From Verrucomicrobiota bacterium (GTDB lineage Bacteria; Verrucomicrobiota; Verrucomicrobiia; Limisphaerales; JADJPG01): a stretch of 64,000 bases of DNA. A program made the position numbers and the translations under genes. Location of the stretch: positions 8,152-72,151 of the forward strand of contig JADJPG010000028.1 of assembly GCA_016713365.1 (NCBI GenBank), in the 5' to 3' direction. Shown here piece after piece: positions 16,019 through 24,824 of the stretch. The stretch's first letter is position 1, and every line of letters starts with the position of its first letter. The notes beneath the pieces were generated by a model that made no database searches, had not been told where the DNA came from, and saw only the letters and a list, made by a program, of their open reading frames with translations.

Positions 16019-17900
16019 GCCACGGACCCTGAATCACTTCGCCCTGAGCCACCCGCCCGCGCCTTCTCCCGCTCCCGCACGTATCGACTTAGTTCAACCG
16101 TCAGATCAAACCTCAGCAACGGCGTAATCAAGTACACGCCCGGGAACAGCGCGAGAATCTCATCACACAAATCGCGAGCCACCGCCAAGCCCTCGGCATT
16201 GCCTTCCGCACCTTCCCTGCCCCGCATCCGTTCCCGGATGGAATCAGGAATGTTGATTCCCGGCACTTCGTTGTGAAGGAACTCCGTGTTGCGCGCGTTC
16301 AGCAACGGCATCACACCGACCAGAACCGGCAGCCCCAGGTGTTTCGTCTTCTCGAAGGTCACTCGAGCCAGAGCGGGATCAAAAATCGGCTGCGTCATCA
16401 CGAAGTGCGCGCCGGCCTTAACCTTGTCCTCCAGCTTGCGTACTTGGGAATCGATGTTCCGCGCGTTGGGATTGAACGCGCATCCAATGATGAACTGGCC
16501 TTTCGCCTTCAAGTCGCGCCCGTTCGCGGCGAACCCATCGTTCAGTTGCTTGATCGTCCGGATCAATCCGATCGAGTTCACGTCGTACACGCTTGAGGCG
16601 GCAGGATGGTCGCCGATCTTCGCCGGATCGCCCGTGAGCGCGAGCACGTGATGAATGCCCAGCGCGTTCAGACCCATCAGTTCAGATTGCAGCCCCAGCA
16701 AGTTCTTGTCGCGACAGGCCAGGTGAATCACCGGCTCGAGGCCGGTCCGTTCTTTCACGAGAAAGCCGGCGGCCAAATTGGAGACGCGGAGAATCGCCAA
16801 CGAATTGTCAGCCAGCGTCACGAAATCTGTCCCCGCCTCCTTCAATGCGCGCGCGCCATCCACTAATTTGTCGAGACTCAGGCTCTTCGGAGGATCGAGT
16901 TCCGTCACGATGAGCTTGCGCTGGCGAAGGACATCGAGCACCGAAGGCGCCGCCGCGACCGTCCCCTGCTCGGCTCGTTCCTTCGACACTTCGACCACTG
17001 TCGTAATCGCAAGCTTTGCGCCGATCGGCCTTAACCCCGGCAACGCCCGCGCCATCGCGGCGATCGTCTCCGGCGTCGTGCCACAGCAGCCACCGATGAG
17101 CCTCGCGCCCTGCGCCACGAGCCGCGGCAGAAAGTCTGCGAAATATTGCGGCGTGGGATGGTAGATGTAGCGGCCTTCGAAATAGAGCGGACGTCCGGCA
17201 TTCGGAAACACACTCACCAAATCGCCCTCCCGCACCGTCAGTTCCTGCAACAGCTTCTCCGCAATGGTCGGTCCGAAGTGACAGTTCAGCCCGGTCACAT
17301 CCGCCCCGGCATCGCGCAACCGAGCGAACGCTTCGTTGATGCGAAGGCCGTCCGCCGTGTGGCCGTCATCGCCAAAACTCAGCGAGGCGATAATGGGAAC
17401 GCCCCCGAGCGCCCGCGCCTCTTTCACCGCGACCACCAAGTCCGCCAAGCGCGGAAACGTCTCCAACAACAACGCGTCCACTCCGCCGGCCAGCAATGCC
17501 TCACACTGTTCCCGATACAAACCGCCGCGAGTGGCGTCATCCAGAGTCACGGACGGATCCGACGTAAGCGGCCCCACGGAGCCGGCGACAAATGCCCCAC
17601 GCGGACGCGCCGCAGCCACGGCCAGTTCCGCACCGCAGCGGTTTATCTCCTGCAACTGGGCGGCAAGATTGAACTTCTCGAGTTTTAGCCGGCTCGCACC
17701 GAAGGTGTTGGTCTCGATCAACCGCGCCCGGCGTCGAGATACTCTCGATGCATCTCGTGGATGATTTCGGGGTGGGTCAGATTCAGTGCGTCGTAGCAGG
17801 CATTCAGCGGCTGACCGCGTTGGTGCAGCAACGTGCCCAGCGCGCCGTCGCCCAATACGATTTCATTTCGGAGCAAGTCCAGGAAGCCGGCCATATACAA
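16015..17900 (-). pseudogene. Homocysteine S-methyltransferase / MTHFR fusion, frameshifted
   Basis: Two overlapping frames together encode a YitJ-type bifunctional protein of about 628 residues: an N-terminal homocysteine S-methyltransferase domain and a C-terminal 5,10-methylenetetrahydrofolate reductase domain. Codons 17900-17721 give MYMAGFLDLLRNEIVLGDGALG through HREYLDAGRG and then TGA. The rest resumes in another frame as IETNTFGASRLKLEKF from 17718. Restoring one G in the GGG run near 17725-17732 would give AGARLIETNTF, as in the family. Zinc-ligand Cys pair GGCCGTTPE is intact, as are MTHFR segments such as VLALTGDP. The break may be a real mutation or an assembly error. The enzyme would make methyl-THF and methionine. 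Confidence 0.8.
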
Positions 17901-18039
17901 TCGATTCGTCCGCGCAGTTTGCGGGTCAAACGCCCGGTCGCAAAGCCATTAATGGAGATCCGGGGCGACGATTCGTAAAATTGGAATCGCGAGCGTTTCT
18001 CCGCTTGCAGGTGTTCAGGGCGATTTCTATGTTCGGTCC

Positions 18040-18672
18040 ATGCAACGGAAATTTCTCTTCGCGGCTGCGCTCGCCGGTGCCCTCCTGCCCGCCAGTCCGA
18101 TCATCGCCCAGGAATCACCCGCCACCATCGCCGCTGAACGCGAGGAGATGGAAGCCAACTACAAGAGGATGTCACTTCGCGTGGAGCAGATGGAAGACAC
18201 TCTCCAGAACCAGCAGAAACGCATCGCCACCCTCGTGGAGGAGATCCACAACTTGCGCGAGCAGGTGGACAAACTGCGCGCCAAGGGCGAAAGCACGGCG
18301 ACGCAGGAAAGCATCAAGCAACTCGCCGAGAAGATTGAGGAAGTCGACAAGAAGCGCGTCGCCGACAACGAGCTCATCTCAAAAAAATTGGGCAACCTCG
18401 GCAAGGAACTGTCCACCACGCTTGCACCCAAAATCACTCCGCTGCCGCCGACGACGAAGACGGAGAAGACTCCGCCGGCCCCAAATGAGCCGCCCGAGAA
18501 GAGCTTTGCCTACCAGATTAAAGACGGCGACACACTCTCCCGAATCGTCACCGACCTTCGCGCCCAAGGCTGGAAGGTGACCCAGAAGCAGGTCATGGAC
18601 ATCAACCCCAGCGTGAATTGGAGCCGCCTGCGCGTCGGCCAGACGATCTACATTCCCCAGCCCGCAAAGTAG
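18040..18672 (+). CDS. Secreted coiled-coil protein with C-terminal LysM domain
   Basis: A 210-residue protein. Residues 1-23 form a signal peptide ending near SPIIAQ. Residues about 27-120 are heptad-like and strongly charged (coiled coil), followed by a Pro/Thr-rich linker (about 125-150). One LysM module occupies about 155-207, from YQIKDGDTLSRIV to LRVGQTIYIP. LysM binds peptidoglycan, so a periplasmic cell-wall-associated structural or scaffold role is likely. No catalytic domain is present. It is transcribed divergently from the methyltransferase/MTHFR gene. Confidence 0.8.
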   Translation: MQRKFLFAAALAGALLPASPIIAQESPATIAAEREEMEANYKRMSLRVEQMEDTLQNQQKRIATLVEEIHNLREQVDKLRAKGESTATQESIKQLAEKIEEVDKKRVADNELISKKLGNLGKELSTTLAPKITPLPPTTKTEKTPPAPNEPPEKSFAYQIKDGDTLSRIVTDLRAQGWKVTQKQVMDINPSVNWSRLRVGQTIYIPQPAK

Positions 18673-19006
18673 CGCCGGTTTCCGGGCGCCCGTTTCTTGG
18701 TCGCCAACCGTCGCAGACCCTCGGCTGACGCTCCACCCGACTGGGCGGCGCGACTCCACCTTCCACTCGCGCAGGAGCGTTTCAACACCAACGCGACCCT
18801 CTCAGTCTGCATAGTCATACCCCGACACCGCAGAATTCTTGCGAGCTCGGCCGACAAATTGGCTGGCGGCCAACGTCCCTTCTGCGCTAAGAGCTACTTA
18901 CAAATGAGCTCGGTTCCTCGATATCAACGGTCAGACGAGGCGCGTTCCGCACATGGGTTGTTGTTTTTCCAGGGAGGAGACAGCGCAGACATATCTGTTT
19001 TCCGAC
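18673..19006. other. Intergenic region without recognisable feature
   Basis: No credible gene on either strand. A loopless palindrome CGGGCGCCCG (18682-18691) sits just after the LysM stop but lacks a proper hairpin loop. An AGGGAGGAG stretch near 18971 is too far from the ATG at 19007 to be a convincing ribosome-binding site. Confidence 0.5.
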
Positions 19007-19726
19007 ATGAGTGATCCGGCCAGCAATCCGCCCCCTCCTGCCTCCGCTTCGGATGGACGATCTTCAGACGAACTTCGGCAGTCGACCCGGCGAATCGCCC
19101 ACGATTTCAACAACACGCTGGGAACCATCCTCGGGAATTTGGAATTGCTCCGGATGGACCTCGAACCCGGCCATCCCGCCACCGAGAGCGTCATTGAGAT
19201 CAAGAAAGCCACCGACAAGGCGCGCGCCCTCGTGCACGAACTCTTTACGTTGACCGGCCCTGCACCTGCGCCGGGATCGGTGGAAATTCCACCCCTTCCC
19301 GCCACAACACCCTCGCCTCCTACCGCGTCGATGGGAACCGAACTCCCTCGCGGAAACGGACAGCACATTCTTTACATCGATGATGAGGAACCGCTGGTCT
19401 TCCTCGCGTCGAATCTGTTCAAGCGGCTCGGCTATCGGGTCTCCGGCTTCACGGACGCGCAGACCGCTTGCGATGCGTTCCTCAGCAATCCCGCCCAATA
19501 CGATCTGGTCGTGACCGATCACAACCTCAAGACCACCACCGGCATTGAGATCGCGACCCGCATGCTCGCCGCCCATCCGCGCACGCCAATCGTTCTCGCC
19601 ACGGGGGAGTTGACCGAGGAACTGTCGGAGGCGGCCAAGGACATCGGCATTCGCCACGTGATCTACAAACCGAACACCGTGGACGCGCTCTGCCAGGCCA
19701 TTCATCAACTGGCGACGCGAAGGTGA
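19007..19726 (+). CDS. Histidine-kinase dimerization module fused to receiver, no ATPase domain
   Basis: A 239-residue protein. It opens with a DHp-like helix carrying the H-box RRIAHDFNN (His32), continues as a helix pair to about residue 80 and, after a Pro-rich linker, ends in a receiver domain. In the receiver Asp125/Asp126, phospho-acceptor Asp171 (VVTDHNL), Thr199 and Lys221 are all present. No HATPase domain with N, G1 or G2 boxes is encoded, so it cannot autophosphorylate by itself and more likely acts as a phosphotransfer protein. The frame is open to an ATG at 18953, but the ATG at 19007 fits better. A second receiver protein follows 94 bp later. Confidence 0.75.
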   Translation: MSDPASNPPPPASASDGRSSDELRQSTRRIAHDFNNTLGTILGNLELLRMDLEPGHPATESVIEIKKATDKARALVHELFTLTGPAPAPGSVEIPPLPATTPSPPTASMGTELPRGNGQHILYIDDEEPLVFLASNLFKRLGYRVSGFTDAQTACDAFLSNPAQYDLVVTDHNLKTTTGIEIATRMLAAHPRTPIVLATGELTEELSEAAKDIGIRHVIYKPNTVDALCQAIHQLATRR

Positions 19727-19820
19727 TTCAGGCCGCGCCGCGCCACATTTCGCTTTCGCAATCCGCCGGCCGCCCCCTACTCTCCCGAGGTTCGCAGTCC
19801 AACAGACGGTCATCAAAGAA

Positions 19821-20801
19821 ATGAACTCGATCATCAATGTCTTGTTGATTGAAGACAACGGCCAGCTCGCCGGGTTGATGACGCAGATCCTTTCGCGGGT
19901 TCCCAATACCACCTTCGCCGTCGAAACCTGCGCCAGCCTGACCGACGGCATGCAACGGTTGCCTTCCGGCGGCATCGATCTCGTGCTACTCGATCTCACG
20001 CTGCCGGACAGCACCGGCATCGAAAGCTTCACCCAGCTCTACAACCAGTTCCCCAGCCTGCCCATCGTCGTGCTCACCGCGCTCGAAGACGAAACGGTGG
20101 CCCTGACCGCGTTGCGCGAAGGCGCGCAGGATTACCTCATCAAGAACGAGATCAATCCGCGATCACTGACGCGCGCCATCCGCTACGCCATCGAACGCAA
20201 ACGCGGAGAAGAAGCCCGCAGCCAGCTCGCCGCAATCGTGGAATCTTCCCATGACGCGATCATCGGGCTCAGTCTGGAAGGGCTCATCGTCAGCTGGAAC
20301 AGCGGCGCCGAATCCATGTTCGGTCATCCGTTCGAGGATGTGATTGGCCGGCCCAGCAGCGTGCTGCTTCCGTCAGGACAGTTCGATGACATGCCGTTCA
20401 TGCTCGATCGATTGAAGATCGGTCAGCCCGTGAAAGACTTCGAAGGCATCTGCGTGCGCAACGACGGCACGGAAATGAACCTCGCCATCAGCGTCTCGCC
20501 CATCAAGAACTCCGTCGGGCGGATCATCGGCGCCTCCATGATCGCGCGCGACATCAACGAACAGAAGCGTCATCAACAGGAACGCGAGCAGCTCATCGCC
20601 GAACTTCAGACTGCCCTGGCCCAGGTGAAAAGCCTGCACGGGCTGCTGCCGATCTGCGCTTCCTGCAAGAAAGTCCGCGACGATCAAGGCTACTGGACAC
20701 AGGTGGAAGTCTACGTGATGAACCACTCCGACGCGGAGTTTACGCACGGAATCTGCCCCGATTGCATCCAGCAATACCGCGCCAGCCTGCCGCGCGCGTA
20801 G
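19821..20801 (+). CDS. Response regulator: receiver-PAS with C-terminal Cys motif
   Basis: A 326-residue protein. The receiver has Glu11-Asp12, phospho-acceptor Asp58 (LVLLDLTLPD), Thr86 and Lys108. A PAS domain covers about 134-250 and is followed by a short coiled coil. The C-terminal module runs from LLPICASCKKVRDDQGYW to THGICPDC; this paired CxxC module recurs at the ends of PAS and receiver proteins and may bind metal. There is no output domain such as HTH, GGDEF or kinase. With its neighbour it probably forms part of a phosphorelay whose kinase is elsewhere. Confidence 0.85.
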   Translation: MNSIINVLLIEDNGQLAGLMTQILSRVPNTTFAVETCASLTDGMQRLPSGGIDLVLLDLTLPDSTGIESFTQLYNQFPSLPIVVLTALEDETVALTALREGAQDYLIKNEINPRSLTRAIRYAIERKRGEEARSQLAAIVESSHDAIIGLSLEGLIVSWNSGAESMFGHPFEDVIGRPSSVLLPSGQFDDMPFMLDRLKIGQPVKDFEGICVRNDGTEMNLAISVSPIKNSVGRIIGASMIARDINEQKRHQQEREQLIAELQTALAQVKSLHGLLPICASCKKVRDDQGYWTQVEVYVMNHSDAEFTHGICPDCIQQYRASLPRA

Positions 20802-20853
20802 GAAATCCATTGAATAGCTCAGCACTCTCGTTCCAAATGGTGGCCATCGAATT

Positions 20854-21354
20854 ATGAATTTGGACGAATCACAAAAGAAACAGGTGTCCGCCTGGATTGC
20901 TGACGGAATGAAACTCGCGGAGATTCAGAAGCGCCTCGTCTCCGAGTTCGGCGTCAACCTGACCTACATGGAAGTGCGTTTCCTCGTTGATGACTTGAAA
21001 CTCGTCCCGAAGGATCCCGCTCCGCCAAAGGCACCCGTTGTTCCGCCAGCCGAGCCCACCCTGCCCGCGAACGCGACTCCACCCCCACCAGCTCCTGCGG
21101 GCGGACTGATCGGTCAGGAACCACCGGCCACCGCCGGCGGCAGCGTCTCCGTGAACGTCGACGCAGTCACCCGACCGGGAGCGCTCGTCAGCGGCAGCGT
21201 GCTCTTCAGCGACGGCCAAACCGCCGCGTGGTATCTCGATCAGATGGGCCGCCTCGGCATCGCCCCCAAGCAGCAGGGCTACAAGCCATCCGCTGCGGAT
21301 CTCGAATCCTTCCAGCGCGGACTCGAAACCGAACTGAGCAAGCTCGGCCTCTAG
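20854..21354 (+). CDS. Conserved-looking hypothetical protein with Pro-rich linker
   Basis: A 166-residue protein I cannot assign. Residues 1-50 are helical and look like a small HTH-type unit (KKQVSAWIADGMKLAEIQKR). A Pro/Ala-rich linker covers about 53-90. The C-terminal part begins with beta-like VSVNVDAVTRPGALVSGSV and ends with helices around FSDGQTAAWYLDQMGRLGI. It has no signal peptide. It is 53 bp after the receiver-PAS gene and 24 bp before the aminopeptidase gene, all on one strand. Confidence 0.6.
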   Translation: MNLDESQKKQVSAWIADGMKLAEIQKRLVSEFGVNLTYMEVRFLVDDLKLVPKDPAPPKAPVVPPAEPTLPANATPPPPAPAGGLIGQEPPATAGGSVSVNVDAVTRPGALVSGSVLFSDGQTAAWYLDQMGRLGIAPKQQGYKPSAADLESFQRGLETELSKLGL

Positions 21355-21377
21355 GCCGTTCGTCAGGATCGGTCCCC

Positions 21378-22503
21378 ATGCCAATCTCTTGGAGCCTACC
21401 CGGCCTGCTCCGACTGGGTTTTCTCTTCGTTGTTCTCGCAACCAGCGGTTGCCAAAGCGTCAGCTACTACACCCAAGCGGTCCGCGGGCAATACCAACTC
21501 TGGAAGCGACAGACGCCGATCGAAGACTCTGCTCGCCGCCGACGATACTCCACCTGCGCTGAAGGACCGGCTCGCACTCGTGTTGCAAATCCGCCGGTTC
21601 GCGGAAACGGAATTGAAGCTTCCCGCCAATGGGCACTACCTGAGGTACGCGGACCTTCAACGGCGCTTCGTGGTCTGGAACGTCTACGCCGCGCCGGAGT
21701 TCTCGATGACTCCCAAGTCGTGGTGGTATCCAGTGGTAGGCTCGCTCGATTACCGGGGATACTTCAGCGAAGAGAAAGCGAGAGCTCACGCCGCAGAATT
21801 GCAGGCCGGAGGATTCGACACCTACATCGGCGGCGTCACCGCTTATTCGACCCTCGGCTGGTTTTGCGATCCAGTCCTCAACACCTTCATCGATGAACCA
21901 GAAGCCGACCTCGCGGACCTTCTGTTTCACGAACTCGCGCATCAACGCCTCTTCATTCCCGGCGACACGGAGTTCAACGAAGCCTTCGCCACCGCGGTCG
22001 CAGAGGAAGGAACTCGTCGCTGGATGGAATCCCGCACCAACCAGATCGCCCTCGCGGAATACCATCGCCAATCCAGACGCACCGCCGAGTTTGTCGAACT
22101 CGTGGCAACTGCCCGCGGCCAGCTCGATGCGCTTTACACAAATGCCGTGGGAACTTTCTCATCGAACGATTCACACCACCAGGAGCGCGCACGGCAGCTG
22201 CGTCTGGAGAAGCAGCGGATTGCGAACGAACTGCGTCAGGGATATGCGGATGTGAAGCAGCGCTGGGGCGGCCAGAGGGATTACGATCTCTGGTTCAGTC
22301 AGCCGCTGAACAACGCGCAGCTCAACACCGTGGACACTTACTACAAGCTGGTGCCGGCGTTTCGTGGAGTTCTGCGGAGCGTGAACGGAGACCTCGAGAA
22401 GTTCTTCGTCGTCGTTGAGTCACTCCGGAAGTTGAAGAAGGAGGAGCGAAGAGTTCACCTTGCCCGTCTCGCGGCGAATGCAGATCAGGCCGCCTCCGAG
22501 TAA
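21378..22503 (+). pseudogene. Putative aminopeptidase lipoprotein (DUF2265 type), frameshifted
   Basis: The N-terminus lies in one frame from the ATG at 21378: a lipoprotein signal MPISWSLPGLLRLGFLFVVL with lipobox ATSGC, then QSVSYYTQAVRGQYQLWKRQ and TPIED. The rest continues in the next frame from about 21527: LLAADDTPPALKDRLALVLQ to the stop at 22503. One surplus T in GACTCTGCTC near 21525-21530 explains the break; removing it gives TPIEDLLAADD. The body matches the predicted aminopeptidase family (Pfam DUF2265), with zinc-protease motif HELAHQ and the downstream Glu in FNEAFATAVAEEG. Intact, it would be an outer-membrane-anchored metallopeptidase. The 3' end overlaps the convergent receiver gene by 19 bp. 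Confidence 0.75.
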
Positions 22504-23870
22504 CGCTGCAGCCGGCTGCCTTCCACCAGCGTCAACGCTTTCAAGCTGAGTTCAATCAGCAGATACGGCGACGCCATGATTTCGTTCTCGCCGATCACTT
22601 CGGGATTCGAGTGCGCGTCGAAGTCTCTCAGGTCGCTGATGAACAGAACCGGCGTTCGACCAAACGCGCCCTGCGTCTGCATCTGCGCGCAAAGCTCGAA
22701 TCCGCTCAAGCCCGGGAAATTCACCGTCATCACCACCGCCGAGAACGTTCCCGCCCCCGCCAGCGCGATCGCCTGCGCTGGATCGTTGGCGATCGTGGAT
22801 TCCAGATTCGCCTTCTCCAGCGCCATGCCAATCGTCTGCGACGACATCACGTCCGACGTCACGACCAGCACTGAAGCATGCTTGCCGCTATCGCTGCCAC
22901 CGGCCTGGGAAATCTTGAACAACCCTTCGATTGTCTCCACCGAACGCGTCACCGTGCGAACAGTCGACTGGTTGATGAACTTCGGCTTCTGCTGCAACTC
23001 CTGCAGGAACGCTTCAAACGTGCTCGCGAAATGCGCAATCGCCGTGCAACCCGCCACCGCGGCATTGCCGGTCAACGAATGGACGCGGCGAAATAGATCC
23101 GCCAGCAAAGGAAGCTGCATCGACGAGCCCTGATCCTGCACAAACGCCGTCGCCGCTTCGCGAACCGACGAAAGCTTGGCCGGCGCACTGGACAAAAAGA
23201 GCTGACGAATCTGCGCCTGGAACTCCGGATCCACCTGCGGCATTGCGGGCGCGCTTGGAGCCGCCGCGGCGGTCGCCGGTCGCGGAGTCATGGTCGTTCC
23301 GAAACTGTTTGTTTGCGCCGGAGGCCTGGACGCAAGAGGCGAAATTGGAGGACTGAACGGTGCAGTGACCGGCCGGGACGGTGGTGTGGGCAGGCTCTGG
23401 GCGGGCAAGGCAGGCGCCAGTCCGCTCACCGGCTTGGCCAGCGGAGTAATCGTTCCCATCGGAGCCGCGGACGTCGACGTCGATGCCGACATTCGCGCCG
23501 CCGCCTTCTGCATCGCCTTGTCCACCGCATCAAACAACTGAGCCGGCGTGGTGCTGGCCTTCATCAGGCACTGGTCCGCGCCGTTGCGCCAGGCGCTTTC
23601 GACCAGGTTGGTCATGTAGGAGTTTGAGAACACAACCACCGGAAGATTCTTAAGATCCGGATGCGTCCGGATATATTTCAAAACCTCAATACCATCCAGG
23701 CGAGGCATGAGCAGATCGAGGAGCACCACGTCGGGCTTGATGGCGCCCACCATCTTGATTCCCTCGAGCCCGTCCGGAGCCCAATCGACCGTGTAGCCGG
23801 CCTCGCCAAAACGCTTCCGATAAGCGCTGGCGACCAACTGGTCGTCTTCGACAATCAAAATTTTTCTCAT
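22485..23870 (-). CDS. Receiver-Hpt-pseudoreceiver signalling protein
   Basis: A 461-residue protein. An N-terminal receiver has the DD pair (9-10), phospho-acceptor Asp52 (VVLLDLLMP) and a Lys near 105. A Pro/Ala/Thr-rich linker (about 140-240) leads to an Hpt-like four-helix region with RRVHSLTGNAAVAG, its His matching the HxxxG Hpt motif. A C-terminal receiver fold (from SVLVVTSDVMSSQ) has Thr in place of the phospho-acceptor Asp in VVMTVNFPGLSG and only one of the two acidic residues, so it should not be phosphorylated. The frame is open to 23990, but the ATG at 23870 begins exactly at MRKILIVEDD. It probably relays phosphate in a hybrid pathway. Confidence 0.8.
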   Translation of the reverse strand: MRKILIVEDDQLVASAYRKRFGEAGYTVDWAPDGLEGIKMVGAIKPDVVLLDLLMPRLDGIEVLKYIRTHPDLKNLPVVVFSNSYMTNLVESAWRNGADQCLMKASTTPAQLFDAVDKAMQKAAARMSASTSTSAAPMGTITPLAKPVSGLAPALPAQSLPTPPSRPVTAPFSPPISPLASRPPAQTNSFGTTMTPRPATAAAAPSAPAMPQVDPEFQAQIRQLFLSSAPAKLSSVREAATAFVQDQGSSMQLPLLADLFRRVHSLTGNAAVAGCTAIAHFASTFEAFLQELQQKPKFINQSTVRTVTRSVETIEGLFKISQAGGSDSGKHASVLVVTSDVMSSQTIGMALEKANLESTIANDPAQAIALAGAGTFSAVVMTVNFPGLSGFELCAQMQTQGAFGRTPVLFISDLRDFDAHSNPEVIGENEIMASPYLLIELSLKALTLVEGSRLQRYSEAA

Positions 23871-24010
23871 GCTCAAACTGGCTCGTGACCAAACATCTGC
23901 CACGTCGCCTCTGGATCTGTCGGAGTTCCACGGCGAAGCGTTAGCAACAAACTTCAGAGGGTCAGGGCCGTCTCGACAAACCCTTCCCACCCCGCCTAAT
24001 CTCCCCGCCG

Positions 24011-24799
24011 ATGCATTTGTCGAATCAGCCGCTCACCATCGCCGGACGCGTGTTCCAGTCCCGATTGTTTCTGGGGACCGGAAAATTCGCGTCGCCTGAA
24101 ACGATGCGCGACGCCCTCGCGGCCAGCGGGACGGAAATTGTCACCGTCGCCCTGCGTCGTGCCGACCTCAGCGGAAAGAAGGATCCGTTCGCCAACATCC
24201 TCGAATTCATCGATCCGAAGCGCTACCTCCTCCTCCCCAATACCAGCGGCGCTATGAACGCCGAGGAAGCCATCCGCCTCGCCCGTCTCGCCGCCGCAGC
24301 CGGATTACCCAAATGGGTGAAGCTCGAAATTCATCCCGATCCGCGTTACCTGCTTCCGGACCCGGTCGAAACTTTCAAGGCCGCCGAACAACTCGTGAAG
24401 GAAGGTTTCACCGTCCTGCCCTACATCAACGCCGACCCCGTTCTCGCCAAACGCCTCCAGGAAATCGGCACCGCCACCGTCATGCCGCTCGGTTCGCCGA
24501 TTGGATCAAACCGCGGTGTGCAGACCCGCGACCAAATTCGGATCATCATCGAGCAAGCCACCGTCCCCGTCGTCGTCGATGCCGGACTCGGCGCCCCCAG
24601 CCACGCCGCGGAGGCGATGGAGCTCGGCGCGGACGCCGTATTGATCAACACCGCCATCGCCATCGCGCCGGATCCAAACCGGATGGGCATCGCCTTCAAG
24701 ACCGCCGTCGAAGCCGGACGCGCCGCCTTCGAAATGGGATTGGGGACGCCGCTCGCCACTGCCAGCGCGACCAGCCCGCTGACCGGATTTCTGGATTAA
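24011..24799 (+). CDS. thiG: Thiazole synthase
   Basis: A 262-residue TIM-barrel enzyme that builds the thiazole phosphate of thiamin from deoxyxylulose 5-phosphate, dehydroglycine and ThiS thiocarboxylate. Family features: SRLFLGTGKFASPETMRDA at the N-terminus, the Schiff-base Lys in WVKLEI, MPLGSPIGSNRGV, and the phosphate-binding VVVDAGLGAPSHAAEAMELG. Length is normal. No ThiS, ThiH/ThiO or ThiF gene lies nearby, and I see no TPP riboswitch in the 140-bp upstream gap. Confidence 0.95.
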   Translation: MHLSNQPLTIAGRVFQSRLFLGTGKFASPETMRDALAASGTEIVTVALRRADLSGKKDPFANILEFIDPKRYLLLPNTSGAMNAEEAIRLARLAAAAGLPKWVKLEIHPDPRYLLPDPVETFKAAEQLVKEGFTVLPYINADPVLAKRLQEIGTATVMPLGSPIGSNRGVQTRDQIRIIIEQATVPVVVDAGLGAPSHAAEAMELGADAVLINTAIAIAPDPNRMGIAFKTAVEAGRAAFEMGLGTPLATASATSPLTGFLD

Positions 24800-24824
24800 A
24801 TTGATCTCTCGAGAAGGATTCTCA

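Noticed and set aside
17718..17721. Reading the TTGA stop-start overlap as two genuine, translationally coupled genes.
   Set aside because: The 60-codon piece ends exactly within a conserved block of the methyltransferase domain and is useless on its own. A one-base indel explains everything.
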